Program-made: the position numbers and the translations under genes | Part shown: piece after piece, positions 18,866 to 26,781 of the stretch | How the letters are laid out: each line of letters begins with the position of its first letter | Numbering within the stretch: the first letter of the stretch is position 1 | The notes under the pieces: model-generated | Seen by the model: the letters and a program-made list of their open reading frames with translations, nothing else | Database searches by the model: none | Told to the model about the DNA's origin: nothing | Assembly: GCF_032921865.1 (NCBI RefSeq) | Contig: NZ_CP136684.1 | Location: 416,501 to 480,500 of the forward strand | Reading direction: 5' to 3' | DNA length: 64,000 nt | Source: Thalassospira lucentensis | GTDB lineage: Bacteria; Pseudomonadota; Alphaproteobacteria; Rhodospirillales; Thalassospiraceae

Positions 18866-20380
18866 ATGCGCAGCGACTACACCTGGATTTATCCCAGCCA
18901 TACCGCCAAAGCCGACAATGCGAAGGAAGACAGTGCCTATCGCCGTCTTTATCTTGGCATCCGCCAGGCCATTCTGGACGGGCGGTTACATCCGGGCGAG
19001 AAGCTGCCCGCCAGTCGTGACCTGGCCAAAAGCCTTGGCGTTTCACGCAATACGGTGGTGACCAGTTTCGATTTGCTGATATCCGAGGGCTATCTCGAAA
19101 CCCGGATCGGTGCCGGAAGCTTCGTTGCCAGCAGCCTGCCCGACCGGGAAATGACGGCAACCATCCTGCCCGCATCAACAGATCAGGGCAGCAAAACAGC
19201 AAACCTTCCACGACTTAGCCAAAGTGCCACACGCATGCTGGCCTATGACCGACGGTTTCCACGGTTTCGCGTGGCGCGTCCGTTTAACCCGGCGACACCG
19301 GATCTTGATGCCTTTCCATTTGATATCTGGGCGCGGCTGTTGCGCCGAAGCTGGCGGGCACCGGCACTTGACCTGACCATTCCGGTTGATCCGCTTGGCA
19401 TGCCTGCATTGCGGGACGAGGTTGCCAAATGGTTGCGCCAGTCCCGGGGGGTCAAATGCGACGCCGATCAGGTGATGATTGTTTCAGGCGCGCAGCAGGC
19501 GCTGGACCTGATTGCGCGTGCCCTTGTGGATCCGGGTGACGTGATCGCGACCGAGGACCCGGGTTACGAAGGCATTCGCGGCGTTCTGGCCGCCAGTGGT
19601 GCCACGTTGCTGCCGATCCCGGTGGACGGCGAAGGATTGCAGGTAGATCAGCTTGGCAAGGATGAACCGGCCCGGATCGTCGTCACGACACCCTCGCGCA
19701 ATTATCCGCTGGGCACGACATTGTCGCTTGCCCGTCGCCTTGCCCTTTTGCAATGGGCAGACACCCATGATGCGTGGATTGTCGAAGACGATTATGACAG
19801 CGATTATCGCTATGACGGACCGCCGTTATCGTCCCTTCAGGGATTGGATCGGCAAAATCGCGTGCTTTATGTCGGCACGTTTTCGCGCGTCCTGTTTCCC
19901 GGTATCCGGCTTGGCTATCTGGTTCTGCCGCCTGCCCTGATCCCGGTATTTCGGGGTATGCGCGGCTTTGCCGACGGTGTGCCTGCCCCAACCGCACAGG
20001 CCGCATTGGCCGCCTTCTTCGCCGAAGGGCACTTTGGCGGTCATGTCCGCAAGATGCGGCTGAGTTATGGGGAACGAAGGGCACATCTGCGCGAACTGAT
20101 CGAAACACGTGCCAGTGATATTTTGCAGGTCCTGCCGTCGGATGGCGGATTGCATCTTTGTACGCGCCTGACCGGTGGACAGGATGATGTTGAATTGCAG
20201 GAACGGATGGTCAAGGCGCAGCTCGATTGCCGCGCCCTTTCATCCTATTACCATGATAAATCAGAAGAAAATCGCGGCACCCTGCCGCAAGGGCTGGTGC
20301 TTGGCTTTGCCGGATGGAAAAAGAATGTCATTTCGCAAAGTTTCGATGAACTGATCGATCTCATCCGCCGTAGACCATAA
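18866..20380 (+). CDS. MocR/PdxR-type transcription regulator (GntR-aminotransferase fusion)
   Basis: A 504-residue regulator with a GntR-type winged helix at the N-terminus (about residues 25-90: YLGIRQAILDGRLHPGEKLPASRDLAKSLGVSRNTV) and a fold-type I aminotransferase-like domain (about 120-500). The PLP-binding region includes SGAQQALDLIARALVDPGD, EDPGYEGIRG, VTPSRNYPLG-like and EDDYDSDYRYDG. The Schiff-base lysine expected after GTFS is replaced: the sequence reads YVGTFSRVLFPGIRLGYLV, so the lysine normally in GTFSK is arginine here. That would change PLP attachment. An upstream in-frame TTG at 18857 is the alternative start. Confidence 0.87.
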   Translation: MRSDYTWIYPSHTAKADNAKEDSAYRRLYLGIRQAILDGRLHPGEKLPASRDLAKSLGVSRNTVVTSFDLLISEGYLETRIGAGSFVASSLPDREMTATILPASTDQGSKTANLPRLSQSATRMLAYDRRFPRFRVARPFNPATPDLDAFPFDIWARLLRRSWRAPALDLTIPVDPLGMPALRDEVAKWLRQSRGVKCDADQVMIVSGAQQALDLIARALVDPGDVIATEDPGYEGIRGVLAASGATLLPIPVDGEGLQVDQLGKDEPARIVVTTPSRNYPLGTTLSLARRLALLQWADTHDAWIVEDDYDSDYRYDGPPLSSLQGLDRQNRVLYVGTFSRVLFPGIRLGYLVLPPALIPVFRGMRGFADGVPAPTAQAALAAFFAEGHFGGHVRKMRLSYGERRAHLRELIETRASDILQVLPSDGGLHLCTRLTGGQDDVELQERMVKAQLDCRALSSYYHDKSEENRGTLPQGLVLGFAGWKKNVISQSFDELIDLIRRRP

Positions 20381-20394
20381 TGTACCCCGAGCCA

Positions 20395-20446
20395 GAGAGA
20401 GCGCATCGGCATCCCCTCTATGCTGTCACAGTCGATGTGCTCTCTC
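20395..20446. repeat. 14-bp inverted repeat after the MocR gene
   Basis: GAGAGAGCGCATCG (20395-20408) and CGATGTGCTCTCTC (20433-20446) pair with one mismatch across a 24-base loop. The following sequence is pyrimidine-rich but has no clean T-run, so it may be a weak terminator of the regulator gene. Confidence 0.45.
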
Positions 20447-20489
20447 ACCCTTTTGCCCCTCTCCCTCCCCCAAAGGTACGAGTTCCCGG

Positions 20490-21974
20490 ATGCCCTCTGC
20501 TTCTGCCGCCCCGGTTGCCATCATGTGGTTTCGCAATGACCTGCGTCTTGCCGATAATCCGGCATTGAATGCCAGCATAAAATGGGCACAGCAAAATAAC
20601 GGCATCGTACTTCCGGTCTTTATCCTTGACCCGGTGATTGATGCCCAACTGGGCGGGGCGACGCGCTGGTGGCTGGAAAAAAGTCTGGCACGACTTGATG
20701 AAAGCCTTGCCAAGGCAGCGGGGGGAAAATCCCCCTGTCTGAGGATTTTCAAATCGGACGCACGGGACGTTTTCAATCAGTTACAGTCTGATCACAAAAT
20801 CGGCGCGCTTTTCTGGAACCGGCTTTATGACAAGGCATCCATCGCGCGCGATACCGATATCAAGTCAGCACTTCGCGACGACAATATCGACTGCGACAGC
20901 TTTAACGGCCAGTTGCTCTATGAGCCATGGGAAGTCAAAACCGGTGCCGGGACCGACTTCAAGGTTTTCAGCCCGTTCTGGCGGGCGTGCCTGAAACTGC
21001 CACCCCCGGCAGAACCGAAAAAAGCCCCGGAAAAGATCCCGCTTGGCAATCTGAAACTGGCCAATGAAACGGACATTGCCGGGCTTGATCTGTCGCCCAA
21101 GCCGTTTGACTGGGCCACGGGCTTTGCCGACCGATTCACGCCTGGCGAACAGGGTGCGATGGATCAGCTTTACGGTTTCATCGATGACCGGTTGATTGAT
21201 TATGCGGACTTGCGCGACCGGCCCGATCATCGGGTGACATCGGAACTTTCCCCGCATCTGCGCTTTGGCGAGATCAGCCCGCGGCAGGTGTGGCACGCAG
21301 CAAACCATTATGCCGACGCCCATTCCGGCCAAGGCAAAACCGCATCAAAATTCATGGCCGAACTGGGCTGGCGGGAATTTGCCCATCATGTCCTGTTCCA
21401 TGCCAAGGATCTGAAATCCGTGCCGCTTCAGGGCCAGTTCACAGAATTCCCATGGGTCGATGATCCAAAGGCGCTTGAACGCTGGCAACGCGGGCAGACC
21501 GGTTTTCCGATTGTCGATGCCGGGATGCGGGAACTTTGGCATACAGGCTATATGCATAACCGGGTGCGGATGATTGTCGGATCGGTACTGGTCAAACACC
21601 TTCTGATCCACTGGCACGAAGGACTGGCGTGGTTTGATGACACGCTTGTTGATGCCTGCCCGGCCAACAATCCGTTTTCATGGCAATGGATTGGGGGATG
21701 TGGTGCCGATGCCGCCCCCTATTTCCGGATTTTCAATCCGGTCCTGCAAGGCGAGAAATTCGATCCGGATGGAAGTTACGTCCGGCAATGGGTGCCGGAA
21801 CTTGCCGACATGCCCGACCAGTATATCCACAAACCGTGGGACGCATCCCCCTTGATCCTGAAAGCCGCTGGGGTGGATTTGGGCGATACCTATCCCAAAC
21901 CCCTGATCGGGATCAAGGAAGGCCGTGAACGCGCGCTGGCGGCCTATCAGGATATGAAACGCGCGGTAGCTTAG
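20490..21974 (+). CDS. phrB: deoxyribodipyrimidine photolyase (CPD class I)
   Basis: A 494-residue photolyase that uses blue light and FAD to split cyclobutane pyrimidine dimers. The N-terminal antenna domain starts VAIMWFRNDLRLADNPAL. The C-terminal FAD domain shows RVTSELSPHLRFGEISPRQVW, FMAELGWREFAHHVLFH, DAGMRELWHTGYMHNRVRMIVGS, the WFDDTLVDACPANN segment and WQWIGGCGADAAPYFRIFNP. All are class I signatures. AAAGGTACG lies 11-19 bases before the ATG. It follows the MocR gene on the same strand with a 109-base gap. The antenna cofactor (folate or deazaflavin) cannot be decided. Confidence 0.94.
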   Translation: MPSASAAPVAIMWFRNDLRLADNPALNASIKWAQQNNGIVLPVFILDPVIDAQLGGATRWWLEKSLARLDESLAKAAGGKSPCLRIFKSDARDVFNQLQSDHKIGALFWNRLYDKASIARDTDIKSALRDDNIDCDSFNGQLLYEPWEVKTGAGTDFKVFSPFWRACLKLPPPAEPKKAPEKIPLGNLKLANETDIAGLDLSPKPFDWATGFADRFTPGEQGAMDQLYGFIDDRLIDYADLRDRPDHRVTSELSPHLRFGEISPRQVWHAANHYADAHSGQGKTASKFMAELGWREFAHHVLFHAKDLKSVPLQGQFTEFPWVDDPKALERWQRGQTGFPIVDAGMRELWHTGYMHNRVRMIVGSVLVKHLLIHWHEGLAWFDDTLVDACPANNPFSWQWIGGCGADAAPYFRIFNPVLQGEKFDPDGSYVRQWVPELADMPDQYIHKPWDASPLILKAAGVDLGDTYPKPLIGIKEGRERALAAYQDMKRAVA

Positions 21975-21981
21975 GCTGCAC

Positions 21982-22545
21982 TTACCGCGCCTTGCGCAAA
22001 TACCAGATCAGGTTATCCATCGTGTTTGGCAGCAGGGTGCCACTCGAACAGATTGCAGCTTCGACAAAACTGTCCCGATAACCTTTGCTTTTGGCATTAT
22101 CAAGCTTGAGGATTGCGGTTCCGACCGCGCAACGGTTCTGCTCCTTGTCTTTGCCAAAGGCAACGAAGCCCTCTGCCCCGTTTGGATGGCCGGGTTTGCC
22201 GACGATGGTGTAATCGGAAACCAAAGGCCGCCATCGTTCTTCAAATGCGGGACGGGTATGGATGAATTTCTTCAGTCCGGATGGCATGTCGTCCGTCGCC
22301 CAATAGGCTATTCTTACCTGCCCCTTGCCGCCATCAAGTTCCCAATTGTAATGGGCGGCTGCCGTTTCGAAGAACCCGTCCCTTGGCAGATCCCGAACAG
22401 AGGTCACCGACATTCCCGACGCTTCGGCGATATTGAACTGTTCCTGATAGACAACGTCGCTTTCGGCCGGAAACTCGTTACTGGTCACGCATGTCGACAA
22501 AGCCAGGATCAGCGGCAAAAGGAGTAGATGATGCAAGACCAACAT
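21982..22545 (-). CDS. putative lipoprotein of unknown function
   Basis: A 187-residue protein with a hydrophobic leader and a possible lipobox (LALSTC, cysteine at about residue 19), suggesting export and lipid anchoring. The remainder is a soluble domain with SGMSVTSVRDLPRDGFFETAAAHYNWELDGGKGQVRIAYW and a second half with GFVAFGKDKEQNRCAVG and FVEAAICSSG, where the two cysteines may form a disulfide. I do not recognise the family. The frame also starts with a TTG at 22554 preceded by GGGGA. It converges on the photolyase gene with 7 bases between the stops and lies just downstream of the CYTH-CHAD gene. Confidence 0.65.
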   Translation of the reverse strand: MLVLHHLLLLPLILALSTCVTSNEFPAESDVVYQEQFNIAEASGMSVTSVRDLPRDGFFETAAAHYNWELDGGKGQVRIAYWATDDMPSGLKKFIHTRPAFEERWRPLVSDYTIVGKPGHPNGAEGFVAFGKDKEQNRCAVGTAILKLDNAKSKGYRDSFVEAAICSSGTLLPNTMDNLIWYLRKAR

Positions 22546-22572
22546 TAGTCCCAATGCAGATCCCCAATCTGT

Positions 22573-24120
22573 CTACTTCCAGAACAGCTTCTGCTTTTCG
22601 AATTTCTTCCATGCCTGATCAAGTCCCTGCAGGCGATGATCGGCGCGTGCGCCGAACCAGCCGGAAATCAGGCCAATGGCGACCATACCATCTTTGGAAA
22701 GTTGCGGTTTCAATGCCATTAGCCGCGCTTCGGCCACCGCAACGTCGTTCAGCCAGCCAAGGATTTCCTGAAGGGTTGCCAGTTCCTTGCGAAACTTCTT
22801 TGCCGGTTTCCCGTCATAAACCTCGCCAAAGAAATCACTGCCATATCGCATCTGTTTGACATCCAGACGCAGGGCATGGAGTTGCGGGACGGTCAGGCTG
22901 CCAACATCGCTGCCACGCTTGGTCAGGCGTTTATAGGCGCGGCTCAGCAAGGGTTCGGCAAGCTTGGTGACGGAGGCCGACATTGCCTTCATCTGGCTGG
23001 CATCCGCCCCCGATGCCCAGCGCGAATAGCTTGACCATGCGCCAAGCAGCAGCAGGAGTTGCTGATACTCGAAACTTTCAAGCATTTCGCGTGCGGTCAC
23101 CAAGGCAGCCTCGCGCTGTTTGGCTGCCGCCTTGCGCAAATCGGTAATCCCCGGATGATCGGGAAAGCGTTCTTCGACCATTGGCAGGGTTTCATTGAGG
23201 AAAACATCCCAGTCGCGCAGGCCATCAAGCGCCTTGGTGCACTGTTTCAGCAGGCGCCGGATCAGAACGCCCTCTCCCTGCGGCAGGTTTTTCTTGAACA
23301 GGTTGAATGCCACGCGCAGGCGCCGCATGCCCACCCGCATCTGATGACAGCCTTCGATATGAAGGTCTTCACGCACGCAGACCTCGTTCCCAAGGATCAT
23401 GCGAAGCCCCTGCGCCAAGACCGCCCGAAACGCGGTTTCGGCCGACATATCGGCAACAAGCCCGCCGGGGGCCGCCTTGTAAAAGCCTGGCACCTCGTTC
23501 AGATAAAGCGCCCGCCCGCGCGATGCCTTGGACCGCAGGCTCAGGAACAGGGGCACGGTGCGTTGCAGTTCAAGTGCCAGGTCAAACAGGGCGGCAGGAT
23601 GGCCTTCCTTCAGCTCCAGCTCGACCTCGGACAGGGGGGATTCCTTTTCCGCGGTGCGCACCACGCCCTGATCGATTGCCAGTTCCATGATCGCGTCGCG
23701 ATAGGTCAGATCAACTGCACTGCGTTTCAGGTCGGTTTCAAAAATCCGGTCGATCTTCTTCTTTTTGACATGCCTGTCGAGCAAGCCCACCACGTCTTCG
23801 TCGGTGAATTTATCCAGATCAAGAACACCGTCGGGCAGTTCGACATTCCATTCATGACGTTCGGGCAGTGCTTCGCGCATGCCGTTCGATGCCTTGACGG
23901 TCTGCTCCCACCCCTTGGTGCCCTTTTTGCGGACACGCAGCGCCAATCCCTTGCGGGCCAGCGAAAGTTTGGGCGTGTCATGATAGATGGACACAAGATG
24001 GGTGGTCAGAAGGCGACGGCCTTCCTTGACCTCGCGCAGGACGGGTGCCTGTTTCAAACGCGATACGTGCTTCGGATCGATGCGGAGTTTCAGTTCGATC
24101 TCGATCTGCTTTTCGGCCAT
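22573..24120 (-). CDS. CYTH and CHAD domain protein
   Basis: A 515-residue two-domain protein. The N-terminal CYTH (triphosphate tunnel) domain, about residues 1-205, starts with the signature EIELKLRI and shows LVSIYHDTPKLSLARKGLALRVRKKG, whose alternating basic and acidic residues line the tunnel that binds triphosphate and metal. The C-terminal CHAD domain, about 225-510, is helical with conserved histidines (EGCHQMRVGMRRLRVAFNLFK and PQLHALRLDVKQMRYGSDFF) that bind polyphosphate in studied proteins. Family knowledge suggests inorganic triphosphatase or polyphosphate-granule functions. It stands alone, and a long geneless region lies upstream. Confidence 0.9.
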   Translation of the reverse strand: MAEKQIEIELKLRIDPKHVSRLKQAPVLREVKEGRRLLTTHLVSIYHDTPKLSLARKGLALRVRKKGTKGWEQTVKASNGMREALPERHEWNVELPDGVLDLDKFTDEDVVGLLDRHVKKKKIDRIFETDLKRSAVDLTYRDAIMELAIDQGVVRTAEKESPLSEVELELKEGHPAALFDLALELQRTVPLFLSLRSKASRGRALYLNEVPGFYKAAPGGLVADMSAETAFRAVLAQGLRMILGNEVCVREDLHIEGCHQMRVGMRRLRVAFNLFKKNLPQGEGVLIRRLLKQCTKALDGLRDWDVFLNETLPMVEERFPDHPGITDLRKAAAKQREAALVTAREMLESFEYQQLLLLLGAWSSYSRWASGADASQMKAMSASVTKLAEPLLSRAYKRLTKRGSDVGSLTVPQLHALRLDVKQMRYGSDFFGEVYDGKPAKKFRKELATLQEILGWLNDVAVAEARLMALKPQLSKDGMVAIGLISGWFGARADHRLQGLDQAWKKFEKQKLFWK

Positions 24121-24483
24121 CAGGGTCCCCCGGATGTTCTTGTTATTGCAGCGCAGAACACGCTGTCTGCCATAACGTCATAGCCCGAATTGTGTTTCAG
24201 CAGTTTGAAACCAGCCGCCGGACGTCATGGTAACGGGATGTAAAATTTCCGCAACATTCCTGACATAACCATATCTTTTCAAGCATTAAAGTTGCGGCTG
24301 ATATCTTGCGCGCACGGTTGTTTTCATTTGAAACCTGAACCGCAGCGATACGTTCGTTTGATCATAAAAAGTATGAGGAATGGTCGAATCCCGTCGACGA
24401 ATCGCAAATTTGTCGAGGGTGAAATGTTGCCGTTGCCTGCGATTCCCTCCCCTTTTCTGACGGCATATAAAGTTTTTCAAAAA

Positions 24484-24516
24484 GTTCTTGATTTGTTCTT
24501 TTGTTTGTGGCATAAA
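24484..24516 (+). promoter_or_regulatory. putative LexA (SOS) box overlapping a promoter
   Basis: GTTCTTGATTTGTTC (24484-24498) is an exact match to GTTC-N7-GTTC, the LexA site of alphaproteobacteria. It covers a possible -35 element TTGATT (24488-24493), which is 17 bases from a possible -10 CATAAA (24511-24516). LexA binding would block this promoter. No recognised SOS gene follows. Confidence 0.6.
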
Positions 24517-24522
24517 GATAAA

Positions 24523-24587
24523 ATCAACGGGAGAAATGCACCCGGACAGAAACCCGCAAGGCCTTGTGCCTCGCGGGTTTTTGCGTT
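24523..24587 (+). ncRNA. candidate short SOS-controlled transcript ending in a terminator
   Basis: The promoter under the LexA-type box would start RNA near 24523. About 60 bases on, AAACCCGC (24550-24557) pairs with GCGGGTTT (24573-24580), extended by AGG/CCT, followed by TTTTT. This gives a discrete RNA of about 60-65 nt. The only ATG inside (24536) has GGGAG just 2 bases upstream, too close for normal initiation, so a small RNA is more likely than a peptide. Expression is inferred, not shown. Confidence 0.4.
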
Positions 24588-25157
24588 TGGGGACGGATCA
24601 AAGAGGGGGTCAGGATGCAGCAGCAAGGATTGAGGCGGGGCGGCGGGGTAGTTCGCAGGACATGGATCGGCGGATGGCGGAGCCATTACGGCGGCATTCC
24701 GCGTTAGTTCTAACACGCTTTTAATATGCTTGTTTGTCATGACGGGAGAGGTGCGTCTTGTCGGGGAAAGGACCCCGGATTTGCCGGAGAGTGGCAGCGA
24801 TGGCCGCAGCGGCAGCAGTGGCAGCAACGGGTTGTGGCGCGTCGGCGGTGGACAGGTTGGGGGCAGTACGCCCGAAAACCGTCTGGTGGTGAAGATGGCA
24901 GATGCCCGAGGTGTGTCTGGACGTCGGAATGGCAAGTTGCCGCCGTGGCCGGAGCAGGCAACGAGCCGATGGGCCGCCTGCTGGCGAGGTAGGCTGAAGC
25001 TCGTGGTTTGTCTGGACGCCGGGGAGGCAGGTTTTCGCCGTGGCCAGAAGTGATCGGAGCGGGTCGGAAGCCCGAAGGCGGAACGGATGCGGTGCGATAT
25101 CGGTGCGTCGTTCCTGTTACCCGTCAGCCAAACTTTCCGCCGTGATTGCAGGCGTCC
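24588..25157. other. 570-base G-rich stretch with no convincing gene and an imperfect direct repeat
   Basis: The plus strand is strikingly G-rich and reading frames here encode low-complexity peptides with no family resemblance. A 40-base unit beginning TGTCTGGACG occurs at 24914-24953 and 25009-25048 with 8 mismatches. The 95-base period is not a multiple of three, which argues against a repeated protein motif. GTTAG-TT-CTAAC at 24703-24714 is a small palindrome followed by TTAATAT, a possible promoter. I see no tRNA, RNase P, tmRNA or SRP signature. Confidence 0.5.
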
Positions 25158-26228
25158 TCAGTCGGCAAGTCCCTGAAACGTGAACGGTTTTTCTTCTTCG
25201 AAGGACGGGGCGGCATCCCCGGCATAGACATTGCGCTGATCCGGCCCGAGGTCGAGCTTTTTCACCGTGCCGGTTTCCGCACTGAAATCGATATTCTTGA
25301 GATCGACCCAGAAGGTGTTCGGGGTCAGGGCGGATTCAAAGAAATACAGCATTCGCTTGTGATCGGCGACCGTGCGCCAGCGGGTGGAGGAAATGTTGGG
25401 TTCGTTTGGCGTTGAAATGCCAAACGGGACCGAGACATTACGGATGACGCTGAACACGCTGGCAAGGGCAACGACCGGGTCCTCGTCCCTGGGGATTGCG
25501 TTGATATAGAACGCGGCACGGGCAAACCGGTCGGCGGAGCGGTTGGTGCCGGGCAGCATCACGGTTCCGCCGACCTGCTTCCAATAGGCATTCTGCGCAA
25601 GCTGATGTTCGAAAATCGGCGAGTTTGTCATGACCTGATAATCGCGGTCATGATGGATGACCTGTTTGCCGTCGATATATTCGATAATCGCGCTGTCGCC
25701 CGTGGCATCCGAGATCGAAAGATGCAGGGTCGCAAGCCGGTTTTCGCCCGGCATCTGGTCGGTGACGACCACAAAGGGTTCCCTGGAAAGTGCCGCAACC
25801 GCATCAGACACCGTCGCAAAATTATCGAGCACATATTGCGCCCAGGCCGCAATCGAAAGACCCGGCTTTGTCCCGTCATAGGGCGGATATTCGGACTCGA
25901 CCAGCCAAAGCACATTGGCCGACAATCCGGCTTCGTTCAGACCATCGGTCGTTGCGATGTCGTAAGCGCTGGCGATGACGCTGCCATATCTGGAGACCCA
26001 TTTGACGGAATTTGGCCCGACTTCCCCGCCCCGTTCCATACCCCGCGGGAAAATCCACAGATTGGTGGCAATATCGGATTTCCAGTCCATGGAGCGCGCG
26101 GTGATCACATCGTTATCCGCCCCGTGATAGACGGCCCGCGTGCAAGCCTCGGCAACGGGAAGAAGGACGGCTGTGGACATCAGTCCCGAGACAATCATCA
26201 TCGTTGCAATGCGTGTCCGTCGGTCCAT
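25158..26228 (-). CDS. exported linear-amide C-N hydrolase of the choloylglycine hydrolase family
   Basis: A 356-residue Ntn-hydrolase related to bile-salt hydrolases and penicillin V acylases. Residues 1-28 are a signal peptide, and cleavage would expose Cys29 (VAEA|CTRAVYHG), the N-terminal nucleophile of this family. Further signatures are ITARSMDWKSD (with the conserved arginine and aspartate), GLNEAGLSANVLWL and NRLATLHLSISDATGDSAIIEYIDG, and YQVMTNSP. Gram-negative members cut various amides, including acyl-homoserine lactones in some cases (family knowledge), but the substrate cannot be told here. It is exported to the periplasm and stands alone, downstream of the geneless region. Confidence 0.9.
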   Translation of the reverse strand: MDRRTRIATMMIVSGLMSTAVLLPVAEACTRAVYHGADNDVITARSMDWKSDIATNLWIFPRGMERGGEVGPNSVKWVSRYGSVIASAYDIATTDGLNEAGLSANVLWLVESEYPPYDGTKPGLSIAAWAQYVLDNFATVSDAVAALSREPFVVVTDQMPGENRLATLHLSISDATGDSAIIEYIDGKQVIHHDRDYQVMTNSPIFEHQLAQNAYWKQVGGTVMLPGTNRSADRFARAAFYINAIPRDEDPVVALASVFSVIRNVSVPFGISTPNEPNISSTRWRTVADHKRMLYFFESALTPNTFWVDLKNIDFSAETGTVKKLDLGPDQRNVYAGDAAPSFEEEKPFTFQGLAD

Positions 26229-26355
26229 CGGGTTCTTCCTTTGCGCAATCCGATTTCATCCTGCCTGATCGCGATTATGTCGGGCATGGCAACCAACCGC
26301 AACCATTGCGAAAGTGTGGATGGATAAAATTCAATTTCACTGGAATTGCAGGCAC

Positions 26356-26380
26356 AAAAAAACCCGGCCAATGGCCGGGT
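26356..26380 (-). terminator. intrinsic terminator after tRNA-Phe
   Basis: On the minus strand ACCCGGCC pairs with GGCCGGGT around ATT, followed by seven T residues. It lies 21 bases beyond the tRNA and ends the murA to tRNA-Phe gene run. Confidence 0.92.
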
Positions 26381-26400
26381 CATTTTGGGCTACCTAAAGA

Positions 26401-26476
26401 TGGTGCCCGGGGGCGGATTCGAACCACCGACACGCGGATTTTCAGTCCACTGCTCTACCAACTGAGCTACCCGGGC
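26401..26476 (-). tRNA. tRNA-Phe (anticodon GAA)
   Basis: A 76-nt tRNA on the minus strand starting GCCCGGGTAGCTCAG, with the anticodon loop CTGAAAA giving GAA, the TTCGAATCC T-arm and a complementary acceptor end CCCGGGC-A-CCA. The CCA is encoded. It lies downstream of yacG. Confidence 0.97.
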
Positions 26477-26573
26477 ATTCTGTAGGCGTCTCCGTTTCCG
26501 GAGCGTTCCCTGCGGAACGAGCGGGGTTATACAAACTCCTTTGGGGCTTGTCCAGCCTCAAATCGCATTTTTT

Positions 26574-26780
26574 TTATGCGTGAAAATCTTCTTCATCTTC
26601 AAGGTCTTCAAGATACTCCGGCGGCTCGGTCACCGGGACGGCATAGCTTTCGTTCAGCCATTTGCCAAGGTCGAGATCGGCACAGCGTTTCGAACAGAAC
26701 GGCTTGTATTTTTCCACCACCGGCTTGCCGCACATGGCACAGCCCGAGCCTGCTGTTTTAACTGTGTTTTTTTCAACCAT
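26574..26780 (-). CDS. yacG: DNA gyrase inhibitor / zinc protein YacG
   Basis: A 68-residue zinc-binding protein. The four cysteines occur as CAMC and FCSKRC, followed by the family signature CADLDLGKWLNESYAVP. Characterised YacG binds GyrB and inhibits DNA gyrase. The tail is acidic (EDLEDEEDFHA). ATG 26780 lies one base after the stop of the RNase G gene, with GGAG inside the end of that gene, so the two are cotranslated. The open frame extends upstream to 26903 but that part overlaps the RNase gene and is not coding. yacG is followed by tRNA-Phe in the same direction. Confidence 0.93.
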   Translation of the reverse strand: MVEKNTVKTAGSGCAMCGKPVVEKYKPFCSKRCADLDLGKWLNESYAVPVTEPPEYLEDLEDEEDFHA

Positions 26781-26781
26781 T

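Noticed and set aside
24477..24935. 152-codon minus-strand frame, proline-rich
   Set aside because: It is the complement of the G-rich stretch; composition is low complexity and it crosses the terminator and SOS-type box.
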